5,226 nt of DNA, taken from contig JAKBNO010000048.1 of the NCBI GenBank assembly GCA_021831005.1, positions 1 to 5,226 of the forward strand, given 5' to 3'. The translations under genes were made by a program, and so were the position numbers. This stretch comes from Thermoplasmata archaeon (GTDB lineage Archaea; Thermoplasmatota; Thermoplasmata; Thermoplasmatales; GCA-001856825). Positions 1-5,226 of this stretch are shown here, in pieces. Below the pieces are notes generated by a model, which worked only from the letters and a program-made list of their open reading frames with translations, was not told the origin of the DNA and did no database searches. How positions within the stretch are numbered: position 1 is the first letter of the stretch; the number at the start of each line of letters is the position of its first letter.

Positions 1-283
1 GAACTGCTTTGGCATTCAGTTCGAAATTTGGAAGTTCGGGTACCCATCCTATCTGCCTGGATGCATCGGTTTTCTTCTTCGTTATGCTTTCACCATCGAT
101 AAAAACATCACCCACTGTTGGTAGCGTCACGCCTGCTACGATTCTGATCGTTGTCGATTTTCCAGCCCCATTCAACCCCACGAACCCGAGTATCTCCCCA
201 TCCTTGACTTCGAGTGAAACGGAGTCAACCGCCGCTCCATCTTTCGCAGAATAAATCTTTGTAAGGTTTTCTATAGTTATCAT
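1..283 (-). CDS. ABC transporter ATP-binding protein, N-terminal part (runs off left edge)
   Basis: This is the nucleotide-binding subunit of an ABC transporter, which hydrolyses ATP at the inner face of the membrane to drive a permease. Ninety-four codons are visible from an ATG at 283. The protein opens in typical fashion with an aromatic A-loop residue (Y11), a beta-strand region around residues 17-35, then a clear Walker A motif, GLNGAGKST, at residues 36-44. Residues 78-85 (IGWVPELP) match the Q-loop region, with Glu83 near the usual Gln, a variant common in ABC-2-type exporters. The signature motif, Walker B and H-loop lie beyond the window, so the substrate cannot be inferred. No Shine-Dalgarno site precedes the ATG; a TATA-like box sits about 47 bases upstream. 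It is divergent from the prenyl synthase gene. The family is certain, the subfamily is not. Confidence 0.93.
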   Translation of the reverse strand, partial: MITIENLTKIYSAKDGAAVDSVSLEVKDGEILGFVGLNGAGKSTTIRIVAGVTLPTVGDVFIDGESITKKKTDASRQIGWVPELPNFELNAKAV

Positions 284-325
284 GAGGGATAAGCCCCATT
301 CTTTTGCTTCTCCCTAATGGGATGC

Positions 326-335
326 ATATATAAAA
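326..335 (-). promoter_or_regulatory. TATA-like promoter box for the ABC transporter gene
   Basis: Read on the minus strand the bases are TTTTATATAT. The centre is about 47 bases upstream of the ATG at 283, so with the usual archaeal spacing of about 26 bases transcription would start near 304 and leave a leader of about 20 bases. The palindrome at 336-352 lies immediately upstream, where the TFB recognition element would sit. This call rests on motif and position only. Confidence 0.5.
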
Positions 336-352
336 CGATATCGATATCGATA
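336..352. repeat. CGATAT-repeat palindrome, candidate operator
   Basis: CGATATCGATATCG at 336-349 is a perfect 14-base palindrome, and the shifted TATCGATATCGATA at 339-352 is another, because a 6-base unit is repeated. It abuts the TATA-like box of the ABC gene in a divergent intergenic region, which is a typical place for a repressor or activator site. Function is inferred from position only; low-complexity AT-rich sequence can give such symmetry by chance. Confidence 0.4.
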
Positions 353-424
353 ATTACACCAGAATATCAAGGTCACCCAGACACTGGACTCGCACGTGAA
401 TTTGAAAGTGAGGTAACAAAAAAA

Positions 425-436
425 TTTCTTATAAAC
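425..436 (+). promoter_or_regulatory. TATA-like promoter box for the prenyl synthase gene
   Basis: The sequence TTTCTTATAAAC follows an A-rich run. Its centre is about 22 bases before the ATG at 454, so transcription would start at or within a few bases of the start codon. No Shine-Dalgarno site is visible ahead of the ATG, which fits a leaderless mRNA. This is based on motif and spacing only. Confidence 0.55.
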
Positions 437-453
437 AGAATACATTTAGAGAC

Positions 454-1464
454 ATGGACTTTGTTTCTCAATACAAAACACAGGTCGATCAGGCACTTGA
501 AAAATTCTTCTCGCATAAGATGGCTGGAAAGGGAGGAATAGAAAAAGAAGCAATTTCCAAACTGAGAGAATTCACAATGAGAGGGGGGAAGAGAATAAGA
601 CCTCTCTTCATGATTCTAGGCTATTGGCTAAATTCAGACATTGATAGCAAAATCATCCACGCATCGGTATCGCTTGAACTAATGCAATCTTACCTCTTGA
701 TTCATGACGACATCATAGATCAAAGCGAGGTTAGGAGAGGCGGACCTGCTTTTCACAAAATGTTCGGGTACGAAGAGCGGGTCAACGAGGGAGTCTCGAT
801 CGTGTGTGCAGATCTGTCCGATGCCTTTTCACACGAAGCTCTCCTTGATGTTGATTTCGCACCAGATCGGTTGAACAACGCCATGAAACTAATGTCGGAG
901 ATTGTAGAACAAACCGGAGTTGGGCAGCTAATGGATATAACACTCTCTTTGGGAAATGACATGTCACTCGACGACGTAACGGCTATCCACAAGTACAAGA
1001 CCGCCCAATATACAGTAAATGGCCCGATGAAAATGGGGGCCACTCTTTCAGGATACAGAGACCCCGAAAGAATAGATGAATACGGAATCCCACTAGGAAT
1101 CGCTTTCCAGATCCAGGACGATATCTTGGGAATGTTTGGCAATGAAAAGGAGCTGGGAAAATCTGTAGTGAGCGATTTCGAAGAGGGAAAGAAGACACAC
1201 CTCATACTCTACACTTATGAGATGGCCAAGAGAGGGGACGTAGAGTTCATCAAGGACAGACTTGGCCGGAAAGGAATATCCAAAACGGATTTCCAGAGAG
1301 TGAAGGACATAATTGAAAATTCAGGGGCACTTGATAAAACGAGAGAACTGGCCGACTCATACTACAGACACGCCATCTCCTCGATAAATGGGTTGGTCGA
1401 TTCGTCCGCCCAAAGAAATCAGTTAAAAGTGATGGCGGATCTGATGGTCAGAAGAGTCAGCTGA
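454..1464 (+). CDS. Geranylgeranyl-type polyprenyl diphosphate synthase
   Basis: This 336-residue trans-isoprenyl diphosphate synthase adds isopentenyl diphosphate units to an allylic primer in the cytoplasm, giving the C20 chain used in archaeal ether lipids. Family motifs appear in order: GKRIRP (45-50), the first aspartate-rich motif DDIID (85-89) followed by RRGGP (94-98), the KT pair (182-183) in KYKTAQYT, and the second aspartate-rich motif QDDILG (221-226) with the downstream GK and SD-x-x-EGKKTH segment. The first motif has no two-residue insertion, and an aromatic residue (Tyr80) stands five positions before it, the pattern of archaeal (type I) geranylgeranyl synthases; product length is therefore inferred as C20. 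A farnesyl or bifunctional product cannot be excluded. The ATG at 454 fits the TATA-like box 22 bases upstream. The 3' end overlaps the convergent UbiD-family gene by 8 bases. Such genes are often named idsA. Confidence 0.92.
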   Translation: MDFVSQYKTQVDQALEKFFSHKMAGKGGIEKEAISKLREFTMRGGKRIRPLFMILGYWLNSDIDSKIIHASVSLELMQSYLLIHDDIIDQSEVRRGGPAFHKMFGYEERVNEGVSIVCADLSDAFSHEALLDVDFAPDRLNNAMKLMSEIVEQTGVGQLMDITLSLGNDMSLDDVTAIHKYKTAQYTVNGPMKMGATLSGYRDPERIDEYGIPLGIAFQIQDDILGMFGNEKELGKSVVSDFEEGKKTHLILYTYEMAKRGDVEFIKDRLGRKGISKTDFQRVKDIIENSGALDKTRELADSYYRHAISSINGLVDSSAQRNQLKVMADLMVRRVS

Positions 1465-1465
1465 C
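1456..1465. repeat. Perfect palindrome carrying both stop codons of two convergent genes
   Basis: GTCAGCTGAC is a perfect 10-base palindrome. Read on the plus strand it gives GTC AGC TGA, the last two codons and stop of the prenyl synthase gene; read on the minus strand it gives the same three codons for the UbiD-family gene. Both proteins therefore end in Val-Ser. Flanking AGA (1453-1455) and TCT (1467-1469) could extend the pairing across one unpaired base. Whether it has any role in termination is unknown. Confidence 0.75.
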
Positions 1466-2701
1466 CTCTCTTACGAATTTCCTTCCGCCGCCGATTGGCA
1501 TGGTTGCATCCATGCCCATCTTTGCGGTTATGAAGTCTTCGCCACTGCTTGGGTCCAGAGAAGAACCTCTCTCTTTCTTGATCAATAGCCCTTTGTCAGC
1601 CTGAAATCTGGTCGCAAGGGCCCATTCAACGTCTTCATCGCGATAGATGTCTATGTCCTCATCTACTACTATTACCCTCTTCATGCTCTTGTGCCCCCTG
1701 AATGAGGCTTCCACGGTCTTTGCGAAATCGTTCTTACTTGTCTTCTTAATCTTGACGATTCCGTGCAACCAGCTGGCACCCCCTTCACTCAACCTGACAT
1801 CTTTTACATCGACCCCTTCTCTCCTGATCTCCTTGAAGATGGTTGGTTCTCGTGGAAGTCCCATAAGGTTGAAGTGTTCCATGGTGGCTGGGACCAGCGC
1901 GTGGTATATCGGGTCTTTGACGCACTCGACTGAATCGAACAGAATCTGCGGTTGGCCATTCTGGATGTCGTAAGTTCCGGTTACATCTTTGAATGGTCCC
2001 TCCTCCTTCACTTTACCGGTTAAGATTGCGTTGATAACGTAATCTGAATTAGATGGAACGAGTAACCCGAATTTTGACCTTGAAAATTCCATCTCCTTTC
2101 CTTTCGACTTCCTGTAAAGAGATGCTGCAACCATTGATTCGTCCTGTTCAAATGGAACAGAGGTTGCCGAAGCTAGAAGAAATTCAAGGGGTGAACCGAT
2201 GACAATGGAGACTTTCATTTCTTCCCCGTGTGAGACTGCATCGTTGTACATCCTTAGCAGGTCTCTTGGAACTAACCTTGCGTATCCTACTCTCTCGCTC
2301 TCGACAAAGACCCTATGAATGGAAAGATTCCTCTTGCCATTCCTTTCTGCTACAAATATGCCGGAAGTTATGTAGTAGCCTGCGTCACCGGGATAATGCC
2401 AGCACACCGGGACGTCTTTCATGTCTGCTTTTGACTTGAATAGTTTTTCTCCCTCCTTCAGGTTCACGTTCTCCGAGAGGGATGATTCGTAGTTTAGCAA
2501 GAACTGGTCTCTAGTCATTTTCAGTTCCCTGTATATCCTCTCTCTGTCTGCCCAGAGGTTGAGAACTGCTTTCTTGCCTCCAAGGTCCTCCAGCAAGATT
2601 GGCTTCTTGCCGTGTCTCTTAACCAACTCTGTGATCTCAAGCTTTCTGGAGACGCTCTCCCTTATCCTTACGAATTCGTTGTTGACGTAAGTTTCTAGCA
2701 A
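1457..2701 (-). CDS. UbiD-family prenyl-FMN-dependent decarboxylase
   Basis: UbiD-family enzymes remove carboxyl groups from unsaturated acids using prenylated FMN made by a UbiX partner. Numbering from the TTG start (414 residues), the conserved set by comparison with E. coli UbiD is: N125-L-S-I-H-R130 (metal Asn and cofactor-binding Arg), R142, E188 in QDE (metal Glu), and EGPFKD at 234-239, whose Glu234 and Asp239 match the catalytic acids. The C-terminal half shows VVDEDIDIYRDEDVEWA and a late KMGMDAT, both typical of the family. The TTG at 2701 is preferred because GGGGGGAGGG lies just upstream and because family members begin shortly before the segment YVNNEFVRI; a GTG at 2719 would add six Gly-rich residues. 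It lies just downstream of aspS and is probably cotranscribed with it. The substrate is unresolved: trans-anhydromevalonate 5-phosphate or a quinone precursor are candidates, given the prenyl synthase next door. Confidence 0.85.
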   Translation of the reverse strand: MLETYVNNEFVRIRESVSRKLEITELVKRHGKKPILLEDLGGKKAVLNLWADRERIYRELKMTRDQFLLNYESSLSENVNLKEGEKLFKSKADMKDVPVCWHYPGDAGYYITSGIFVAERNGKRNLSIHRVFVESERVGYARLVPRDLLRMYNDAVSHGEEMKVSIVIGSPLEFLLASATSVPFEQDESMVAASLYRKSKGKEMEFSRSKFGLLVPSNSDYVINAILTGKVKEEGPFKDVTGTYDIQNGQPQILFDSVECVKDPIYHALVPATMEHFNLMGLPREPTIFKEIRREGVDVKDVRLSEGGASWLHGIVKIKKTSKNDFAKTVEASFRGHKSMKRVIVVDEDIDIYRDEDVEWALATRFQADKGLLIKKERGSSLDPSSGEDFITAKMGMDATMPIGGGRKFVREVS

Positions 2702-2704
2702 TGT

Positions 2705-2713
2705 CCCTCCCCC
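2705..2713 (-). promoter_or_regulatory. Shine-Dalgarno-like site deciding the UbiD-family start
   Basis: The minus strand reads GGGGGAGGG here, followed by ACA and then TTG at 2701. The GGAGG core would pair with the 3' end of 16S rRNA, with a short spacer of four bases to the TTG. The GTG at 2719 lies upstream of the G-run and has no such site ahead of it. The other complete genes in the window lack comparable sites, which fits this being an internal gene of a transcription unit. Confidence 0.5.
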
Positions 2714-2732
2714 CTGCACTTCAAGTGGAAAC

Positions 2733-4010
2733 TCATGGAGTGACCCTCGTCCTGTCCCTGGGGAAAAGTGTGGTTTCCCTTATGTTGGCAATATCGAGTA
2801 ACACCATGGTGAGCCTTTCAAGTCCTATAGCCCAGCCCGCGTGAGGAGGCATGCCGTACTTGAAGGTGTTGACATAGAAACTGAAGGAATCTGGATTCAG
2901 ACCCTTGCTCTTCAGGTTGTTGATCAATACTTCTGGGGAATGGACCCTTTGGGCACCGCTGGTTATTTCCAGCTCTCCGAATTGGAGATCGAATCCTCTC
3001 GAATACTTCTCATCGTAAGGCTGCACATAAAATGGCTTCAACTCCCTTGGCCACCTTGTGATGAAATAAAACTCCTTTATCCCTCCGCCAACAGTTTTAA
3101 GGACCTGTGTTGACAGATCCTCTCCGTCATTCAGTGCTATTCCTTTTTGATTTGCCATCTGCACGTATTCGCTGTATGTTATCCTCCTGAATCTGTAATC
3201 CAGGTTTGGCTTCGGAACGCCTAGTATCTCCAGCTCCCTTTCATTTGTGTCCGAAACGGCTTTGTAAGCAGTTTTAACGACATTTTCGAGTACATCCATC
3301 ACACCTTCATCGCTCACGAAACTCATCTCCATATCTATGGATGTGAATTCGTTGATGTGTCTAGGCGTGTTGTGCTCCTCTGCTCTGAACGCCGGAGCAA
3401 CCTCGAAGACTTTGTCGAACCCTGCAGACATCATCATTTCCTTATACAGCTGCGGACTCTGACTCAGATAAGCATTCTTCTCAAAATACTTGACCGGAAA
3501 TAGCTCGGTCCCACCCTCCGTTGCTGCTGCTACTATCTTCGGCGAGTGGATCTCTATGAATCCGCTATTGACGAAGAAATTCCTTATGGAATTTGAGATG
3601 GTACTTTGTATCTTGAAGATCGATAGTTTTTCAGGTCTCCTGAGATCAAGAAATCTGTTCTCCAGCCTGGTCTCAATGTCCGATTCAATCTTATCCACAA
3701 CACCCAGGGGGAGAGGCGTTTCGGCTCTGTTGAGAATATCGAGATGCTTAATTTGGACTTCATAACCAATCTTGGCTTGACTCTTAACAGCCTGCCCAGT
3801 CATCGACAACACGGATTCTCGCGGCAATGCTTTCAGGGTTTCGAAGAGTTCTTCATTACCTTTCTTTAAGAGGACTCCCTGTACGGTTCCAGAGACGTCC
3901 CTCAGTTCGATGAATAATACTGTGCTCATTGTCCTGATGTTCTGAGTCCATCCAGAAATCTCTACCTCTTTGTCAATATGATTCTTAACTTCCCCAATCA
4001 ATATCCTCAT
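2733..4010 (-). CDS. aspS: Aspartyl-tRNA synthetase, archaeal type
   Basis: AspRS activates aspartate with ATP and loads it on tRNA(Asp) in the cytoplasm. The 425-residue length fits the compact archaeal/eukaryal type, without the large insertion of the bacterial form. Residues 1-100 form the OB-fold anticodon-binding domain, followed by the class II catalytic core: motif 1 around FIEIHSPKI (151-159), the aspartate-pocket segment ATEGGTELFP (163-172), the QSPQLYK segment (184-190), motif 2 starting FRAEEHNTPRH (208-218), and motif 3 GLERLTMVLL (396-405) with the ATP-binding Arg399. The C-terminus LFPRDRTRVTP is the usual family end. Gln23 and Lys80 sit where Trp26 and Lys85 are in the Thermococcus enzyme, positions tied to telling tRNA(Asp) from tRNA(Asn). 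The ATG at 4010 follows a TATA-like box by 28 bases. It probably leads the transcript that includes the UbiD-family gene, 31 bases downstream. Confidence 0.96.
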   Translation of the reverse strand: MRILIGEVKNHIDKEVEISGWTQNIRTMSTVLFIELRDVSGTVQGVLLKKGNEELFETLKALPRESVLSMTGQAVKSQAKIGYEVQIKHLDILNRAETPLPLGVVDKIESDIETRLENRFLDLRRPEKLSIFKIQSTISNSIRNFFVNSGFIEIHSPKIVAAATEGGTELFPVKYFEKNAYLSQSPQLYKEMMMSAGFDKVFEVAPAFRAEEHNTPRHINEFTSIDMEMSFVSDEGVMDVLENVVKTAYKAVSDTNERELEILGVPKPNLDYRFRRITYSEYVQMANQKGIALNDGEDLSTQVLKTVGGGIKEFYFITRWPRELKPFYVQPYDEKYSRGFDLQFGELEITSGAQRVHSPEVLINNLKSKGLNPDSFSFYVNTFKYGMPPHAGWAIGLERLTMVLLDIANIRETTLFPRDRTRVTP

Positions 4011-4034
4011 GCTGAACGTTGATTATCTCTTCGG

Positions 4035-4042
4035 ATATAATG
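4035..4042 (-). promoter_or_regulatory. TATA-like promoter box for aspS
   Basis: The minus strand reads CATTATAT, centred about 28 bases upstream of the aspS ATG, which would place the transcript start at or next to the start codon (leaderless or nearly so). No Shine-Dalgarno site is seen before the ATG. An inverted repeat, GATTATC (4021-4027) and GATAATC (4042-4048), brackets the box and could be an operator or a chance AT-rich match. Confidence 0.45.
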
Positions 4043-4062
4043 ATAATCGGACGATAAGAAAT

Positions 4063-4071
4063 AGATATTTA
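4063..4071 (+). promoter_or_regulatory. TATA-like promoter box for pdxT
   Basis: The sequence AGATATTTA is centred about 22 bases ahead of the pdxT ATG, the same distance as for the prenyl synthase gene. This again implies a leaderless transcript. The whole divergent region between aspS and pdxT is 78 bases, so the two boxes are only about 30 bases apart and the two promoters could interfere with each other. Confidence 0.45.
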
Positions 4072-4088
4072 GAACTCATATCCTGGCA

Positions 4089-4631
4089 ATGGAAATTGGT
4101 GTCCTAGACATTCAAGGCGATGTAGCTGAGCACATCAGCATACTTGAAAATCTGGGAGCTAGAGCTAGGAAGGTTAGGAGGACATCTGACCTTGTTGGGC
4201 TCTCAGGGATCGTAGTGCCCGGAGGAGAAAGTACCGTTATAGGGAGCATAATGGAACAGAGGGGCATTTCAAACAAGATAATTGAGTTGAATCTTCCAGT
4301 TATGGGTACCTGTGCAGGGCTGATCTTGATGTCAAAGAGCGTTGAAGGAAAACCAGGACTAATCCCAATACTAGACATTGAAGTTAAGAGAAACGGCTAT
4401 GGAAGCCAGAGGGAGAGTTTCGAAACAGATCTGGAGATAAAGGGAATTGGCAAGTTCAGGGGGGTCTTTATAAGAGCTCCTTTGGTCACCAGAGTCCGTG
4501 GTGGTGAAGTCCTCGCAAGTTTTGAAAAGAGTGCAGTAATGATCTCAGATGGAAAGAATTTGGGTCTTTCATTCCACCCTGAAATTTATGGGAACGGAAA
4601 GATACACAACTACTTCATAAGCAGGCTTTAG
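4089..4631 (+). CDS. pdxT: Pyridoxal 5'-phosphate synthase glutaminase subunit PdxT
   Basis: PdxT hydrolyses glutamine and channels the ammonia to PdxS, which builds pyridoxal 5'-phosphate from ribose 5-phosphate and glyceraldehyde 3-phosphate. The 180-residue protein is a class I (triad) glutamine amidotransferase slightly shorter than the B. subtilis enzyme (196). It begins GVLDIQGDVAEH (4-15), a family hallmark, and has the oxyanion segment PGGEST (44-49), the nucleophile elbow GTCAG with Cys75, Arg101 in the glutamine pocket, IRAP at 128-131, and FHPE at 162-165 giving His163 and Glu165 of the triad. Where most members have GRQ after the RN motif, this one has GSQ (Ser106). The partner pdxS is not in the window, so the pair is unlinked here or lies elsewhere. 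The gene is divergent from aspS and ends 3 bases from the convergent gcvT. The call is secure. Confidence 0.96.
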   Translation: MEIGVLDIQGDVAEHISILENLGARARKVRRTSDLVGLSGIVVPGGESTVIGSIMEQRGISNKIIELNLPVMGTCAGLILMSKSVEGKPGLIPILDIEVKRNGYGSQRESFETDLEIKGIGKFRGVFIRAPLVTRVRGGEVLASFEKSAVMISDGKNLGLSFHPEIYGNGKIHNYFISRL

Positions 4632-4634
4632 GGA

Positions 4635-5225
4635 TTATACCATTCTTGGTTTCTTAAGAATGCCTTTGCCCTCTATGTTCCTCGTTTGAACCGTTATTTC
4701 GGAATCTATCTCTACCCCAGGGTTCACATACCCAAGTCCTATTCCCTTCGATAGTGTGGGAGAGAATGACCCGGATGTCAAGGTTCCAATCACTTCATTG
4801 CCCCTCTTGAGAATTGAACCGATTCTTGGAACTATCCTATCCGAAGCTACGACCCCTCTGAACCTTTCCTTTATGTTTCCCTTTTTCTCGAGCAGTTTCT
4901 TCTTTCCTATGAAATCGTGGTCCCATCCTATGATCCATGAAACACCGGCCTCGATTGGATTTCTGTCTTCGTTGAAATCCTGACCCGATAGAAGGAAACC
5001 TTTCTCCATTCGAAGTGTATCCCTAGCCCCGAGCCCGATAGGTTTGACCAGTGGATTGCTTAGGATCTCTCTCCAAAGCCCAACCGCATACTTGTTCGGA
5101 ACCACGAACTCAAACCCATCTTCTCCCGTGTAACCAGTTCTTCCTACAACGGTTGCAGTCTCTAGTCCCCTCTCTGGATACTTCTCAGAGGCATTCGTGA
5201 AAGTGAAATGTTCCAGTCGGTTTGC
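4635..5225 (-). CDS. gcvT: Aminomethyltransferase (glycine cleavage T-protein), C-terminal part
   Basis: GcvT takes the aminomethyl group from the lipoyl arm of the H-protein, releases ammonia and passes the one-carbon unit to a tetrahydrofolate-type carrier. The frame is open to the right edge, so 196 C-terminal residues of a protein usually about 360-370 long are present; the start is outside the window. Family signatures in order: RTGYTGEDGFE, just upstream of an internal GTG at 5105 that should not be taken as the start; PIGLGARDTLRMEKG, where members commonly read GLGARDTLRLE; NPIEAGVSWIIG; FIGKKKLLEK; and in the C-terminal barrel GTLTSGSFSPTLSKGIGLGYV. The usual GHE/GHD after the RLE motif is GQD here. 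A YgfZ- or dimethylglycine dehydrogenase-type paralogue is less likely given these motifs. It converges on pdxT with a 3-base gap and no room for a separate terminator. Confidence 0.93.
   Translation of the reverse strand, partial: ANRLEHFTFTNASEKYPERGLETATVVGRTGYTGEDGFEFVVPNKYAVGLWREILSNPLVKPIGLGARDTLRMEKGFLLSGQDFNEDRNPIEAGVSWIIGWDHDFIGKKKLLEKKGNIKERFRGVVASDRIVPRIGSILKRGNEVIGTLTSGSFSPTLSKGIGLGYVNPGVEIDSEITVQTRNIEGKGILKKPRMV
4641..4662 (+). terminator. Possible 3' hairpin after pdxT
   Basis: CATTCTT (4641-4647) pairs with AAGAATG (4656-4662) across an 8-base loop, starting 10 bases after the pdxT stop. It lies inside the 3' end of gcvT on the other strand. The stem is AT-rich, and no strong T-run follows on the plus strand, so it could be a weak transcript-end structure or coincidence. 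Confidence 0.25.
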
Positions 5226-5226
5226 T

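Larger units (their letters stand above)
284..453. other. Divergent intergenic region, ABC gene / prenyl synthase gene
   Basis: These 170 bases separate two divergent genes. They contain the two TATA-like boxes, the CGATAT palindrome, a small inverted repeat (CCAG, three bases, CTGG at 377-387) and a run of seven A from 418 to 424. An open frame crosses the region from 317 but runs into the prenyl synthase gene out of frame and has no recognisable product, so I do not call it a gene. Confidence 0.6.

Noticed and set aside
377..387. Inverted repeat CCAG-ACA-CTGG in the first intergenic region
   Set aside because: The arms are four bases only, it lies away from both TATA-like boxes, and there is no second copy.
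317..541. Open frame of 74 codons crossing the intergenic region into the prenyl synthase gene
   Set aside because: It overlaps a certain gene in another frame, crosses the promoter elements of both neighbours, and its translation resembles no family.
753..1205. Open frame of 150 codons antisense to the prenyl synthase gene
   Set aside because: It is Ser/Pro-rich, as expected from the reverse strand of a real coding frame, and has no motif; the sense strand carries a complete set of catalytic motifs.
1647..1973. Open frame of 108 codons antisense to the UbiD-family gene
   Set aside because: It lies wholly within a well-supported gene on the other strand and has the low-information composition of a shadow frame.
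2717..2727. Short palindrome CACTT-C-AAGTG between aspS and the UbiD-family gene
   Set aside because: Five-base arms with a one-base centre cannot form a hairpin and are expected by chance at this length; there is no link to a promoter.
5103..5105. GTG as a start for a 156-residue protein at the right end
   Set aside because: The frame stays open upstream to the window edge and encodes the conserved RTGYTGEDGFE segment of GcvT, so the GTG is an internal valine codon.
1..5226. tRNA genes, CRISPR repeats, insertion sequences or defence genes
   Set aside because: I looked for cloverleaf-like segments, regularly spaced repeats, terminal inverted repeats and transposase or nuclease motifs by eye and saw none; the window is almost fully occupied by housekeeping genes.

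Overview
The window looks like ordinary archaeal chromosome. The evidence is an archaeal-type aspartyl-tRNA synthetase, a prenyl diphosphate synthase of the archaeal lipid type, a PdxT-type route to vitamin B6, frequent AGA/AGG (Arg) and ATA (Ile) codons, and TATA-like boxes placed so close to start codons that several transcripts would be leaderless. These traits fit the Thermoplasmata or a related euryarchaeal lineage. That placement is an inference from style, not from a marker gene. I saw no tRNA, rRNA, CRISPR array, insertion sequence or other mobile element.

Layout. Bases 1-283 (minus strand) hold the N-terminal part of an ABC transporter ATPase that runs off the left edge. A 170-base divergent intergenic region follows (284-453), with a promoter for each side and a perfect CGATAT-based palindrome. 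Bases 454-1464 (plus) encode a geranylgeranyl-type diphosphate synthase. It converges on, and overlaps by 8 bases, a UbiD-family prenyl-FMN decarboxylase (minus, start near 2701), which lies just downstream of aspS (minus, 2733-4010) in what is probably a two-gene transcription unit. A 78-base divergent promoter region (4011-4088) separates aspS from pdxT (plus, 4089-4631). Three bases after pdxT comes the convergent gcvT (minus, 4635 to the right edge), of which only the C-terminal part is present.

How the genes may work together. The prenyl synthase makes the C20 chain for archaeal membrane lipids and quinone tails. The neighbouring UbiD-family enzyme could belong to the same theme, either as the anhydromevalonate phosphate decarboxylase of the archaeal mevalonate route or as a quinone-pathway decarboxylase, but the sequence does not settle which. 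PdxT supplies ammonia for pyridoxal phosphate, the cofactor of the P-protein of the glycine cleavage system to which GcvT belongs; the link is thematic only, since the two genes are on opposite strands. AspS is housekeeping.

I found no convincing new multi-gene system. The points worth a second look are small: a palindrome that gives two convergent genes identical last codons (GTC AGC TGA), a palindromic operator candidate beside the ABC promoter, a purine-rich Shine-Dalgarno-like site that argues for a TTG start on the UbiD-family gene, and some family-position substitutions.
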